Below are positions 19,987-27,917 of a stretch of DNA of 62,182 bases, one piece after another (position 1 is the first letter of the stretch; every line of letters starts with the position of its first letter). This DNA comes from JAEUSG01 sp964590225. Lineage in GTDB: Bacteria; Fibrobacterota; OXYB2-FULL-49-7; JAEUSG01. Below the pieces are notes generated by a model, which saw nothing but the letters and a program-made list of their open reading frames with translations, did no database searches and was not told where the DNA came from. The position numbers and the translations under genes were made by a program. Where the stretch lies: assembly GCA_964590225.1 (NCBI GenBank), contig CAZPWS010000015.1, positions 1-62,182 of the forward strand. The letters run 5' to 3'.

Positions 19987-20993
19987 TGCAAGTTAATAGC
20001 CACATAGTCCGCCATCTGATTTCCATTGTTATCCTGTTGCTTGTTGTTATTACAGCGGTCTTAACTATTAATGAAAAAGAAAAAAAAGAAAAAGCGATTC
20101 TTGAGAATAAGATTAATCGCATATTACCAGAGGCAGGCATCAGTTTGACCGACCCATTTCAGGCTGCGCTATTGCTTGATTTGTTGGACTTATACTATCC
20201 ACATGATAGTAATAATACCCAGCTGGCCGAGTGGGCACTTAGCCAAAAAAATGGTATTAAGGAAAATAATCAGATAATTGCAGTTTTTCTTCCGTATTTC
20301 CGCTTTCTTGCAGTTTTTGTACTTGTGCTTATTTTTTCATATTATGCAGTCCACTCATTTGGTCTTTACTTTTTTGTTCATGGAGAGCGGCTGGCTTATA
20401 GACATGGTAAACCGGCAAACCGAATTATCATTAAGTTGATTAATTGCTGTTTATTGCTCTTTGCTTTTTCTCCATCATATACAATCGCGTATGCAGTAAA
20501 AACAGAAATTCCAACAGACTCTTTTATTTTTCTAATAGTTTTAACGGCGCTAACAAACGGCTTTGTTATCTCTTACACAAATAAATTCTATAATCTTCTT
20601 ATTACAGAATCGCGGAAGGGTTTTGTTGAAACAGCCATTACTTGCGGGCTTTCTACTGACTGGTCAACAAAAGCAATTCCGGTAAGAACACTTTTTAAAC
20701 TAAAAAAATCATTTAAAGGGCATGTGCTTGAAACCATATATCAGAACGCAAGAATACAGTACCTCCCTACTTTAAAAGAGCAGTCAGTTTATCTTATTTC
20801 CGGACTAATAATTACCGAAATGGCCCTTAACATACATGGTTACTTTAGTTATGAAATGCTCCGTTGTATGCTTTATAACAGGGTTGATCTTGCTATTATT
20901 CACTTTTTTCTGATATTCCTTACGGTTAAAATATGTGAAATAGCAGTAGATTTACTTATCCGAAAGACAGAATTAGCGTATGCAAACCATTAA
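19986..20993 (+). CDS. Divergent ABC transporter permease (DppB-like)
   Basis: This inner-membrane protein of 335 residues has an N-terminal helix (residues 9-27), an extracytoplasmic segment and about five further hydrophobic segments. The loop ESRKGFVETAITCGLS near residue 210 corresponds to the cytoplasmic EAA loop of peptide-type permeases, which contacts the ATPase. The layout (one helix, periplasmic domain, then a bundle) matches DppB/OppB, but conservation is poor. It starts with GTG 19986, overlapping the previous stop by one base, and overlaps the next gene by 14 bases. Confidence 0.65.
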   Translation: MQVNSHIVRHLISIVILLLVVITAVLTINEKEKKEKAILENKINRILPEAGISLTDPFQAALLLDLLDLYYPHDSNNTQLAEWALSQKNGIKENNQIIAVFLPYFRFLAVFVLVLIFSYYAVHSFGLYFFVHGERLAYRHGKPANRIIIKLINCCLLLFAFSPSYTIAYAVKTEIPTDSFIFLIVLTALTNGFVISYTNKFYNLLITESRKGFVETAITCGLSTDWSTKAIPVRTLFKLKKSFKGHVLETIYQNARIQYLPTLKEQSVYLISGLIITEMALNIHGYFSYEMLRCMLYNRVDLAIIHFFLIFLTVKICEIAVDLLIRKTELAYANH

Positions 20994-21843
20994 AAAAGCT
21001 ATTTCCGGTATTAGGGATGCCCGCTGGTTTTTAATATATGCTACTGTAATTATTGTCCTTTTTTTCTGGTCGTTAATTTTTCTGAACAAACCTGCATTCT
21101 ATGCAGTCAATGAGGCCTATATAAGAACTGTCATGATAGCTGCGTTTGCTGCAATAATTGCTGCAATAATTGGTGTGGCGGTGGCCCTTCTTTTCCACTA
21201 TACAAATACGCGATTTCCCAGAATATATTATTCACTTCTTTTTTTTATGGATCTATTTCGTTCCATTCCGCAGATTGTCGCGCTTTTATTCTGCTTTTTG
21301 TTTATTTCTGCAATCGGGCAAAGTGGTGCTTTGTTCGCAATGCCTCTTTTTTATTCCATTTTTATGTCACTTTCCCTTGGGTTGTTCATTTTTCCTGAAA
21401 TTGCTCTTTTAATAAACGAAAGAATTACCTTCTTCCGAAAAAATGACTTTTATGATAGTCTGCTCGTTTGTGGTGTAAGTGAAAAACGAATTATTCTTTT
21501 TGATATAATTTTCAAAAACAGTATGGCTCATATTGTTAATAAAATAATTGCGACATTCGGTATGGCAATTTTTCTGCTGTGTAGCGTAGATTTTATAATA
21601 TCAGTTGGTCTTGCCAGTAAAGAAACCCCTTATTCGCTTCCATTAACGCTTGGAACACTACTCGCAAAGCCGGATAGCAAGCTGGACATACTTGCAATTG
21701 GGTCGCTTTTTTCAAATCCTTCTTACATAATAAATCTGCCATTTGTGCATCTTCAGGGGCTGCTTGTTGCCTTTTTGATTTCTTTTACGCTTCTTTGTGT
21801 CTATAAGATAGGCGGTGGACTCGTTGAAAGGAATAAGCTTTGA
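20980..21843 (+). CDS. Divergent ABC transporter permease (DppC-like)
   Basis: The protein has 287 residues and about six hydrophobic segments. The EAA-type loop NDFYDSLLVCGVSEKRIILFDIIF lies near residue 155. The pattern AFAAIIAAIIGVAVALLFHY before it, and the PQIVALLF stretch, fit the binding-protein-dependent permease fold. It is the second half of the membrane channel together with the preceding gene. ATG 20980 lies inside the end of that gene, and its stop overlaps the TTG start of the ATPase. Family membership is clear in outline, while the substrate is unknown. Confidence 0.7.
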   Translation: MQTIKKAISGIRDARWFLIYATVIIVLFFWSLIFLNKPAFYAVNEAYIRTVMIAAFAAIIAAIIGVAVALLFHYTNTRFPRIYYSLLFFMDLFRSIPQIVALLFCFLFISAIGQSGALFAMPLFYSIFMSLSLGLFIFPEIALLINERITFFRKNDFYDSLLVCGVSEKRIILFDIIFKNSMAHIVNKIIATFGMAIFLLCSVDFIISVGLASKETPYSLPLTLGTLLAKPDSKLDILAIGSLFSNPSYIINLPFVHLQGLLVAFLISFTLLCVYKIGGGLVERNKL

Positions 21844-23339
21844 GATTTTCAGATATAAAACTTTATTCGAATGGTAGAACAATAATTAATGCTCCAAGTT
21901 TCGATTTTGAGGAAGGTAAGATATCTTTTCTTTTTGGTGAATCTGGTATTGGAAAATCTCTTTTGTGTAAAACTGTTCTTGGAGTTTTGAATCCCGCGGA
22001 ATTATCCGGTCAAATAAATGGTCTTGACTATCCTGAATATAGAAATTCCTCTGAATGTATAGAATTAATGAACAGAAGCTTCTTTGTTTTTCAGGAGCCA
22101 TCAACGCATCTAAATCCTACAATGATGATTGCTGAGCAGCTTGAACTTGGACTGCTTGCGGATTCAGCAGCTCCAGAAGAAACAATGAATAAGCTGTGGA
22201 CGGCATATGGCGATATTGAATTTAAGCATAAAATACTCAACATATTTCCCAAACCGTTTCGCCCTAGCGGTGGAGAAAAGCAGCGAGTCTTGCTAACGAT
22301 GGCTTTCTCTGCAATAAATAAGCTTCAGCGCATTAACAATATAGGCATTCCTGTTTATGTTTTTGATGAGCCAACTGGAAACCTTGATAACCAAGTCAGA
22401 AATGGTTTTTTATCGCTTCTTTATAAGATGCATTGTGAAAAAGCGTTTACAGCAATTGTAATAACCCACGATTATTCGATAATTAGTGAAATTAATAATG
22501 GTTCATATGGAAATAATAATTATACCTGTTTCCGGGAGCTAAAGCGAAACAGCGATGGCATGGTTGTTTTAAGCAATTTTGCATCTTCAAGATATTCAGA
22601 ATGGATCTCAACGGTATCGTCAATCTCAAGCAAAAATAGGGTTTCTGCTCCTGTTTTAAAGATTAATGGCGGGTTTTCTATGTTTGGCAAAAAATACTTC
22701 GTAAGCAAATGGGAGGATAAAAAAAAGCCAGTTGAACTGGAAATAAATAGCGGTGAAGTGGTTTATTTAAAAGCTGGTAGCGGAGTAGGCAAAACGACAC
22801 TTGCGAGGACAATTATTGGATTAAATAAGTCGAATTCAATCAATATGGAAATTAAGGGACTATCTATTAATGAACAGCCGATAAAATTCGATTACAGGAG
22901 ATTATGGGGTAAAACAATTGGAATGGTTTTTCAACACGCCGACGAATCTCTTGATCTCAAGGCAACTGTCTTTGAGACTTTTTCCGGCTTGCCATTGATG
23001 GAGAGTAAGAATAGAAAAAAAATTCTCGGCTTTATACGCTCTTTATTTGATGTAACCACCGGCGATTCCTTTCTTGATGTAAGAGTAGAATATTTGAGCG
23101 GTGGGCAAAGACAGCGGTTGAATCTGTTACGAACAATGGCTCTCGAAACAGATTTGACGATACTTGATGAGCCGTTGAATGGTCTTGATTTTGACAGTTC
23201 GCTCAAAGTATTGTCGCTTATAAGAGAAAAAACAAAAAAAGGGAAATCTTTTTTAGTTATTTCACACAACGAAGATATCTTTGACGCAATAGCAGGAACC
23301 GACAGAACCTACTACCTCATTCAGGCAAACTTGACCTAA
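21840..23339 (+). CDS. Fused double ABC ATPase (DppD-DppF-like)
   Basis: Two ABC ATPase units lie in one 499-residue chain. Unit one has Walker A GESGIGKSLL (near residue 34), a divergent signature PSGGEKQR, Walker B YVFDEPTGNLDNQ and the switch histidine in VITHDYS. Unit two has Walker A KAGSGVGKTTLAR (near residue 310), signature LSGGQRQRLN, Walker B LTILDEPLNGLD and switch VISHNED. Both sites look catalytically complete. In most peptide transporters these are two proteins; fused forms exist. It is the last gene of the operon, starts with TTG overlapping the permease stop, and ends convergently with the aminotransferase, six bases away. Confidence 0.85.
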   Translation: MRFSDIKLYSNGRTIINAPSFDFEEGKISFLFGESGIGKSLLCKTVLGVLNPAELSGQINGLDYPEYRNSSECIELMNRSFFVFQEPSTHLNPTMMIAEQLELGLLADSAAPEETMNKLWTAYGDIEFKHKILNIFPKPFRPSGGEKQRVLLTMAFSAINKLQRINNIGIPVYVFDEPTGNLDNQVRNGFLSLLYKMHCEKAFTAIVITHDYSIISEINNGSYGNNNYTCFRELKRNSDGMVVLSNFASSRYSEWISTVSSISSKNRVSAPVLKINGGFSMFGKKYFVSKWEDKKKPVELEINSGEVVYLKAGSGVGKTTLARTIIGLNKSNSINMEIKGLSINEQPIKFDYRRLWGKTIGMVFQHADESLDLKATVFETFSGLPLMESKNRKKILGFIRSLFDVTTGDSFLDVRVEYLSGGQRQRLNLLRTMALETDLTILDEPLNGLDFDSSLKVLSLIREKTKKGKSFLVISHNEDIFDAIAGTDRTYYLIQANLT

Positions 23340-23345
23340 TGCTCT

Positions 23346-24653
23346 CTATGCGCTCAGGTCTCTAGCCCCATTATATATACAATTAAAAAGGTCTTCGATT
23401 TGTGACTCTTCAACACTGGAAAAAGCCACACGAAGGTCTTTTTCGGCGGTTGCAATTGTTCCTACGCCATATTTATCAAGCAGATGAACACGAAGAGCTT
23501 CGCTCTTAAGATTTTTTAGTCGTATGCACATAAAATAACCAGCGTTGAATGGGTAGGCATCCCAATATTCTGTGAAGAGGGGATTTTTAAGCGTATTTTT
23601 TACTTTAAGTGCCCTTGACTTCATGATGTTAAACTTTTCCTCTCTTTCGGCCTTAAAATTGGGATCCATAAGCGCCTTTAATACGAGAGTTTGCGATGGG
23701 AGTGGACTATTTGAAATCGAAACCCTGATAGATCCCATGGTCTTTTTTTCGAGTGCGGTAAAAACTGTGTCTGGATTTGCGCATTTTACACCATAGGTGA
23801 TAAAACCCGTGCGGAATCCCCATACGAATTCCTCTTTTGTTGCGCCGCATAGTTTTATGGCAAGTACATTCTCGTGGATGTTGGCTGTATAGCCAAATAA
23901 TGACTCAGATAGAGCTGTGTCTTCATAAACAAGGCCGAAATATGCGTCATCATGTATAATGACAAGTTTAATACCAGATTCTGCACACCTCTTTATTGCC
24001 GATGCAAGTGCCTCCGCGTCTTTTTTTGACACAGAGTAACCGGTAGGATTATTCGGGAAATTAAGAATCGCAACAACTTTGCCCTTTATCTTGCCATGCT
24101 TCATCACAGTTTCTTCAAACGCAGCTACATCGAATGATCCATCTTTTGTGAATGTGCTGTATGTATGCAGTACCGCTCCATTTCTTACACAAAATGTAAG
24201 AGGATAATTATCCCAGTACTGGTCTGGAACAATAAGCGGATCCCCCTCATTTACAAAAAGTTCTCCTACTGTGGAAAGACCATGCGCAATCGCCGCAGTA
24301 ACTATTGGCATTGAAAAAGTTTTGCCATTCATGGAAGGGTTTTCGTTCAGTAGCTTATTTTTCCAAGCTTCCCTTAATTTTTGTACTCCTTGTGGAGGGG
24401 CGTAAGGAAATATTTCGTCGGCCTTCAAGTTTGGCAGATGCTTGCTTATGCAATTAAGGTGCATTGCTTCCCCATTTTCTACGGCGATACCAATAGTCGC
24501 GTTATATTTCTTTGCCTTTGCCTTAGCTTCAGCTCCCTGATGGAGGATTCCTTTTGGGAAGTATATTCTCTTGCCAAAATCAGACAGCATACTACAAACG
24601 GCAGGACACTCCTTCTCAAGAACCGAATTTAATTCTACTGCGAGCTGATCCAT
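23346..24653 (-). CDS. PLP-dependent aminotransferase, class I/II
   Basis: The protein of 435 residues has the fold-type I aminotransferase pattern. AIAHGLSTVGELFVNEGDPLIVPDQYWDNY marks the PLP-phosphate region, VVAILNFPNNPTGYSV the substrate-binding Asn region, and IHDDAYFGL the pyridine-binding Asp. The lysine region is IKLCGATKEEFVWGFRTGF. Substrate cannot be read from sequence; an aromatic, aspartate or branched-chain acceptor are all possible. Its neighbour leuA, 11 bases upstream in the same direction, suggests a part in amino-acid synthesis, possibly the last step of leucine formation. It ends convergently with the ABC ATPase gene. Confidence 0.8.
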   Translation of the reverse strand: MDQLAVELNSVLEKECPAVCSMLSDFGKRIYFPKGILHQGAEAKAKAKKYNATIGIAVENGEAMHLNCISKHLPNLKADEIFPYAPPQGVQKLREAWKNKLLNENPSMNGKTFSMPIVTAAIAHGLSTVGELFVNEGDPLIVPDQYWDNYPLTFCVRNGAVLHTYSTFTKDGSFDVAAFEETVMKHGKIKGKVVAILNFPNNPTGYSVSKKDAEALASAIKRCAESGIKLVIIHDDAYFGLVYEDTALSESLFGYTANIHENVLAIKLCGATKEEFVWGFRTGFITYGVKCANPDTVFTALEKKTMGSIRVSISNSPLPSQTLVLKALMDPNFKAEREEKFNIMKSRALKVKNTLKNPLFTEYWDAYPFNAGYFMCIRLKNLKSEALRVHLLDKYGVGTIATAEKDLRVAFSSVEESQIEDLFNCIYNGARDLSA

Positions 24654-24664
24654 TTTAATCTCCT

Positions 24665-26203
24665 TTATTTGTTTCGCTTAATTTTTTTCACCTTGATAAT
24701 TCGTGATATTTTATTAATGATGTTAAGATAGGCAAGCGCAGAAGCCTCAACAATATCAGTTGATACCCCCGTTCCGTGCAATCGATATCCTTCATATTGT
24801 GCAATAATATTAACACATCCAACCGCCTCTTTTCCTCCGGTATTGGAAGAAATTCTGTAGTCGGTCATAGTGGCGGAAAGGCCAGTTGCTCTATCAATGG
24901 CTTTGCATACTGCATCAACCGGTCCATCTCCGGTGGAGGCCTCCTTTATTGACACCTTGTCCGAACGGATAGTAATAGTGGCTGTTGGTATAACCTTCGT
25001 TCCAGATGTCACATTAAGATACTCTATCGAATACAGATCTTCTGAAGCAGCGTCATCCAACACAACAAGCGCTTCCAAATCGTCGTCATACACAGAACCT
25101 TTTTTATCGGCCAACACAAGAAACTTGGCATATATCTTATCGAGATCATAATGCTTTTCCCCATACCCAAGCTTTTCGAGCCGGTGTTTTATTACATGCC
25201 TACCGCTTCTGCTTGTCAGGTTAAGCTGGTTTTCGGGGAGACCAATATCAGAGGGGCGCATTATTTCGTATGTGCTTTTCTCCTTCAAAACGCCATCCTG
25301 ATGAATGCCGGAACTGTGAGCAAAAGCATTCGCTCCCACAATCGCCTTGTTTGGCTGTACCGGCATATTACATAATCGGGAAACAAGGCGGCTGCTTCTC
25401 ATTATTTCCTTTGTGTCAATATTCGTATCAACTCGCAACAGCTCTTTCCTAACCTTCATGGCCATAACAACCTCTTCCATAGAGCAATTTCCTGCCCGTT
25501 CGCCAATGCCATTTACAGTACACTCAATTTGGCGAACTCCACACCCAACAGCTGTTAACGAATTTGCGACAGCCATGCCAAGGTCATTATGACAATGCAC
25601 TGAAATTATCGCCTTATCGATATTAGGCACATTATCAAAAACAGATTTTATTATCCTATGAAATTCCGTAGGAACAGTGTATCCAACCGTATCCGGAAGG
25701 TTAACGGTACTGGCTCCTGCCTTTATAACAGCTTCAACTATTCTGAACAAAAAGTCAGGCTCCGTCCTTCCGGTGTCCTCGCACGAAAACTCAACATTAT
25801 CGCATAGTTTTCGCGCCAGCTTAACGGCACCGACGGCCATTTCCAGAATGGAATCCTGATCCTTGCGGAGTTTTTTTTCTCTATGCAGTTTAGAAGTTCC
25901 AAGAAAGGTATGGATTCGGGGGCTTTTTGCCAATTTTACAGCTTCGTACGCTGCTCTAATGTCTTTTTCAACTGCCCTTGCAAGTCCTGCTACTGTGCAG
26001 TTTTTTATTTCCTTAGCAATAGTCTGAACCGAATGAAAATCCCCCGGGGAGCTCACAGGAAAGCCTGCTTCTATAATATCAACTCTCATCCGTTCGAGCT
26101 GTTTTGCTATCTGAATTTTTTCAACCACCGATAGGCTTGATGCCAATGCCTGCTCCCCATCCCTCAGTGTAGTGTCGAATATATATACTCTATCCTTTTT
26201 CAT
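24665..26203 (-). CDS. leuA: 2-isopropylmalate synthase
   Basis: LeuA condenses 2-oxoisovalerate with acetyl-CoA, the first committed step of leucine synthesis. The N terminus reads YIFDTTLRDGEQAL, the HMGL-like metal and substrate site. VHCHNDLGMAVAN and GCGVRQIECTVNGIGERAGN hold the metal-binding histidines and the glycine loop. The region HSSGIHQDGVLK and the C-terminal leucine-binding regulatory domain (from about residue 365) are present, so feedback control by leucine is expected. At 512 residues the length is normal. TTTAGGAG precedes the ATG. A leader with hairpins lies upstream (26270-26374). Confidence 0.94.
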   Translation of the reverse strand: MKKDRVYIFDTTLRDGEQALASSLSVVEKIQIAKQLERMRVDIIEAGFPVSSPGDFHSVQTIAKEIKNCTVAGLARAVEKDIRAAYEAVKLAKSPRIHTFLGTSKLHREKKLRKDQDSILEMAVGAVKLARKLCDNVEFSCEDTGRTEPDFLFRIVEAVIKAGASTVNLPDTVGYTVPTEFHRIIKSVFDNVPNIDKAIISVHCHNDLGMAVANSLTAVGCGVRQIECTVNGIGERAGNCSMEEVVMAMKVRKELLRVDTNIDTKEIMRSSRLVSRLCNMPVQPNKAIVGANAFAHSSGIHQDGVLKEKSTYEIMRPSDIGLPENQLNLTSRSGRHVIKHRLEKLGYGEKHYDLDKIYAKFLVLADKKGSVYDDDLEALVVLDDAASEDLYSIEYLNVTSGTKVIPTATITIRSDKVSIKEASTGDGPVDAVCKAIDRATGLSATMTDYRISSNTGGKEAVGCVNIIAQYEGYRLHGTGVSTDIVEASALAYLNIINKISRIIKVKKIKRNK

Positions 26204-26269
26204 AACATATCTCCTAAAGATAAACCGTAAAAACTTACTAAAATATAAATTGGAACTAAAGAAAAGATG

Positions 26270-26374
26270 GACCGTTTATAACGGTCAGAAAGAACAGGTA
26301 AGGCGACCGGCTGTCGAAGTAAACTCCGACAAGCCAAACTCTCCCTTGCAGAATATAATTATCTTTTTAACCAT
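26270..26374 (-). promoter_or_regulatory. Attenuator-like leader of leuA with short upstream ORF
   Basis: On the minus strand, ATG at 26374 opens a 29-codon frame that ends in TGA at 26285. The frame spans a strong stem (26309-26335: TGTCGGAG with CTTCGACA, loop TTTA, extended by GGC/GCC). Its stop touches a second hairpin, GACCGTT/AACGGTC (26270-26286), followed by the U-rich CATCTTTTCTTT. The bases CGGTC at 26305-26309 can pair with the first arm of the second hairpin, an alternative fold. This is the arrangement of transcription attenuators. However, the peptide has only two Leu codons and no obvious ribosome site, so the mechanism is inferred. Confidence 0.4.
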
Positions 26375-26386
26375 TTTCGTTAAGTA

Positions 26387-26794
26387 TTATCGCTTGTTAT
26401 ACTCACACGCGCCATTTGAGTACCCAACATAATATTCGTTGCCGGCTATTTTATCGCCGAAAGCATCGACAGTCGGGGCCTCTATCGCCTTTACAATAAA
26501 TTCACTTTCTTCGAGATTTACCGAGAAAACAACCCTATTATCCTTAAACGGATTAACAAACCCAATATCTGAAATTTGTCCGTATTTGCCAAAATCCCTT
26601 TTGTATCTTTTTTCAAGAGCAATAATTTTTAGAACCGCCTTCTCCGTCTTTGTTTTGGACTCCATGTAATCGGACTCGCTGTAGCGGAATATTACGAGAA
26701 AAACAAGAACAGCGACCGTAATAAAAATCAGGAAAAAGTCACCAAAAGTTAAACGGGCCGGCTGAAAATCAGTTTGTCTGTAGTGCTGCATCAT
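26387..26794 (-). CDS. Pilin-like membrane protein, unknown function
   Basis: The protein of 135 residues has a short polar N terminus, one hydrophobic helix (FGDFFLIFITVAVLVFLVIF, about residues 20-39), and then a helical stretch with TEKAVLKIIALEKRYKRDFGKYG. A small globular tail ends in CEYNKR. Helix plus ALEKxYxxxxGxYG resembles type IV pilin/pseudopilin subunits, which have that element after the N-terminal helix. There is no clear prepilin cleavage motif (G before F/M-x4-E), so it may be a pilin-derived single-pass protein. It lies 23 bases downstream of the next small gene and just before the leuA leader. Confidence 0.5.
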   Translation of the reverse strand: MMQHYRQTDFQPARLTFGDFFLIFITVAVLVFLVIFRYSESDYMESKTKTEKAVLKIIALEKRYKRDFGKYGQISDIGFVNPFKDNRVVFSVNLEESEFIVKAIEAPTVDAFGDKIAGNEYYVGYSNGACEYNKR

Positions 26795-26817
26795 GGTTCA
26801 ATTGAAATCCTATGTAT

Positions 26818-27042
26818 TTAAAGCTCGCTTAACATTTCGTTAAGCTCTCTGATTTTTCGCTGCAACTTCTCTCGTCGTCCCTCCTTGCGTTTCATTGATG
26901 TCCTCACTATCATCACAAGAACCACTCCGTATATGAGGGCCTCAAGCAAAACTGACCATGTCGCCACGGATTGCTGTCCCCATAAATCAAGGAAAAGCTT
27001 CACTACTGCAAGGGCTATAAGAGTATGAACCAGATTTACCAT
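26818..27042 (-). CDS. Small membrane protein with charged C-terminal helix
   Basis: A 74-residue protein with two hydrophobic segments (about residues 4-20 and 28-47), then a strongly basic, coiled-coil-like tail (KRKEGRREKLQRKIRELNEML). I recognise no family. It sits nine bases after the similar small protein encoded at 27052-27339, and the two share the layout of membrane helices plus cytoplasmic helix. They may be partners or diverged copies. Confidence 0.55.
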   Translation of the reverse strand: MVNLVHTLIALAVVKLFLDLWGQQSVATWSVLLEALIYGVVLVMIVRTSMKRKEGRREKLQRKIRELNEMLSEL

Positions 27043-27051
27043 ATTATTGCC

Positions 27052-27339
27052 TTATCGTCCCTCAATGCGGCGAATTCGCTCTTCAATAGCATCAAGTTTT
27101 CGCCATACTTGATCTGCCTGTTTCCGTTCAAGTCTGCCTTGCAAATCGCTTATTTGCATCTCTAAGTGTTCAAGAAAGCCCTGATTCTCCTTACCTTTGA
27201 TGCGTATAAACATGAAAAGACCAAATCCCAAAAGTAACAGATTTAGAAGCGGACGAAAATAGTCGTACGGGAGCATACCCATATCAACCGCAAGCCCAAG
27301 AATTGCGTATGTCAAAAGCAGAACAACTGACAATATCAC
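27052..27339 (-). CDS. Small membrane protein with coiled-coil tail
   Basis: The protein of 95 residues has two hydrophobic segments (about 1-20 and 28-46), then a long amphipathic helix with heptad-like spacing (LEHLEMQISDLQGRLERKQ, then VWRKLDAIEERIRRIEG). It starts with GTG at 27339, preceded by GGGAGAGAAACA. No family recognised. It is the first of a three-gene minus-strand run (with 26818-27042 and 26387-26794) separated from the BFN gene by 64 bases. Confidence 0.55.
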   Translation of the reverse strand: MILSVVLLLTYAILGLAVDMGMLPYDYFRPLLNLLLLGFGLFMFIRIKGKENQGFLEHLEMQISDLQGRLERKQADQVWRKLDAIEERIRRIEGR

Positions 27340-27403
27340 TGTTTCTCTCCCTTCACTATTTCAAGGTACACTTTTTCCGGAAAAAACGCAAACCTTTTTT
27401 AAG

Positions 27404-27895
27404 TTAAATAAGGTTATATCTTCCAAAATCGGATGGTTCTATTGTTCTTAGCCTCTTACGAAGTTCTTCGATGCTTCCGCCGGACGAAAGCGGCAGTGAC
27501 TCCGACTCGGCGCCAAACAGAGCCTCATTTACAAATATGGGAGCTTTCATTCTTAAAGCAAGGGCTACAGCATCGCTTGGACGGGCATCGATGTAAATGT
27601 CTTTATTTCCTGACTGAAGAAAGATTTTGGCCTTATATGTTGAGTCTTTAATTTCATCAATCTCAATTTTGATTAGTGTGCAATCAAGACCGTCGAGAAT
27701 AAGCTTCATAAGGTCGTGTGCCATGGGGCGATCTATATCTCTTTTTGCATAACTGTACGACATCGCAATTGCTGAAGCTTCGGGAAATCCAATCCAGATT
27801 GGAAGCACCCGTTCTCCTTCCTTTTCTTTAAGTAGAACAAGCGGGGTATTTGAAGAGGCATCTACGGCAAGAGCCGAAACAATTGTTTCAACCAT
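27404..27895 (-). CDS. Bifunctional nuclease (BFN/DUF151) domain protein
   Basis: This 163-residue cytoplasmic protein belongs to the BFN/DUF151 family. Visible features are VLPIWIGFPEASAIA, the phrase RPMAHDLM, and the hallmark DARPSDAVALALRMKAPIFVNE. The name comes from a reported RNase/DNase activity of a plant member; the bacterial role is uncertain. Length is standard. It lies 22 bases after prfA on the same strand and is probably co-transcribed. Confidence 0.85.
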   Translation of the reverse strand: MVETIVSALAVDASSNTPLVLLKEKEGERVLPIWIGFPEASAIAMSYSYAKRDIDRPMAHDLMKLILDGLDCTLIKIEIDEIKDSTYKAKIFLQSGNKDIYIDARPSDAVALALRMKAPIFVNEALFGAESESLPLSSGGSIEELRKRLRTIEPSDFGRYNLI

Positions 27896-27917
27896 TCCTA
27901 CATCTCCCCACCTTTTA

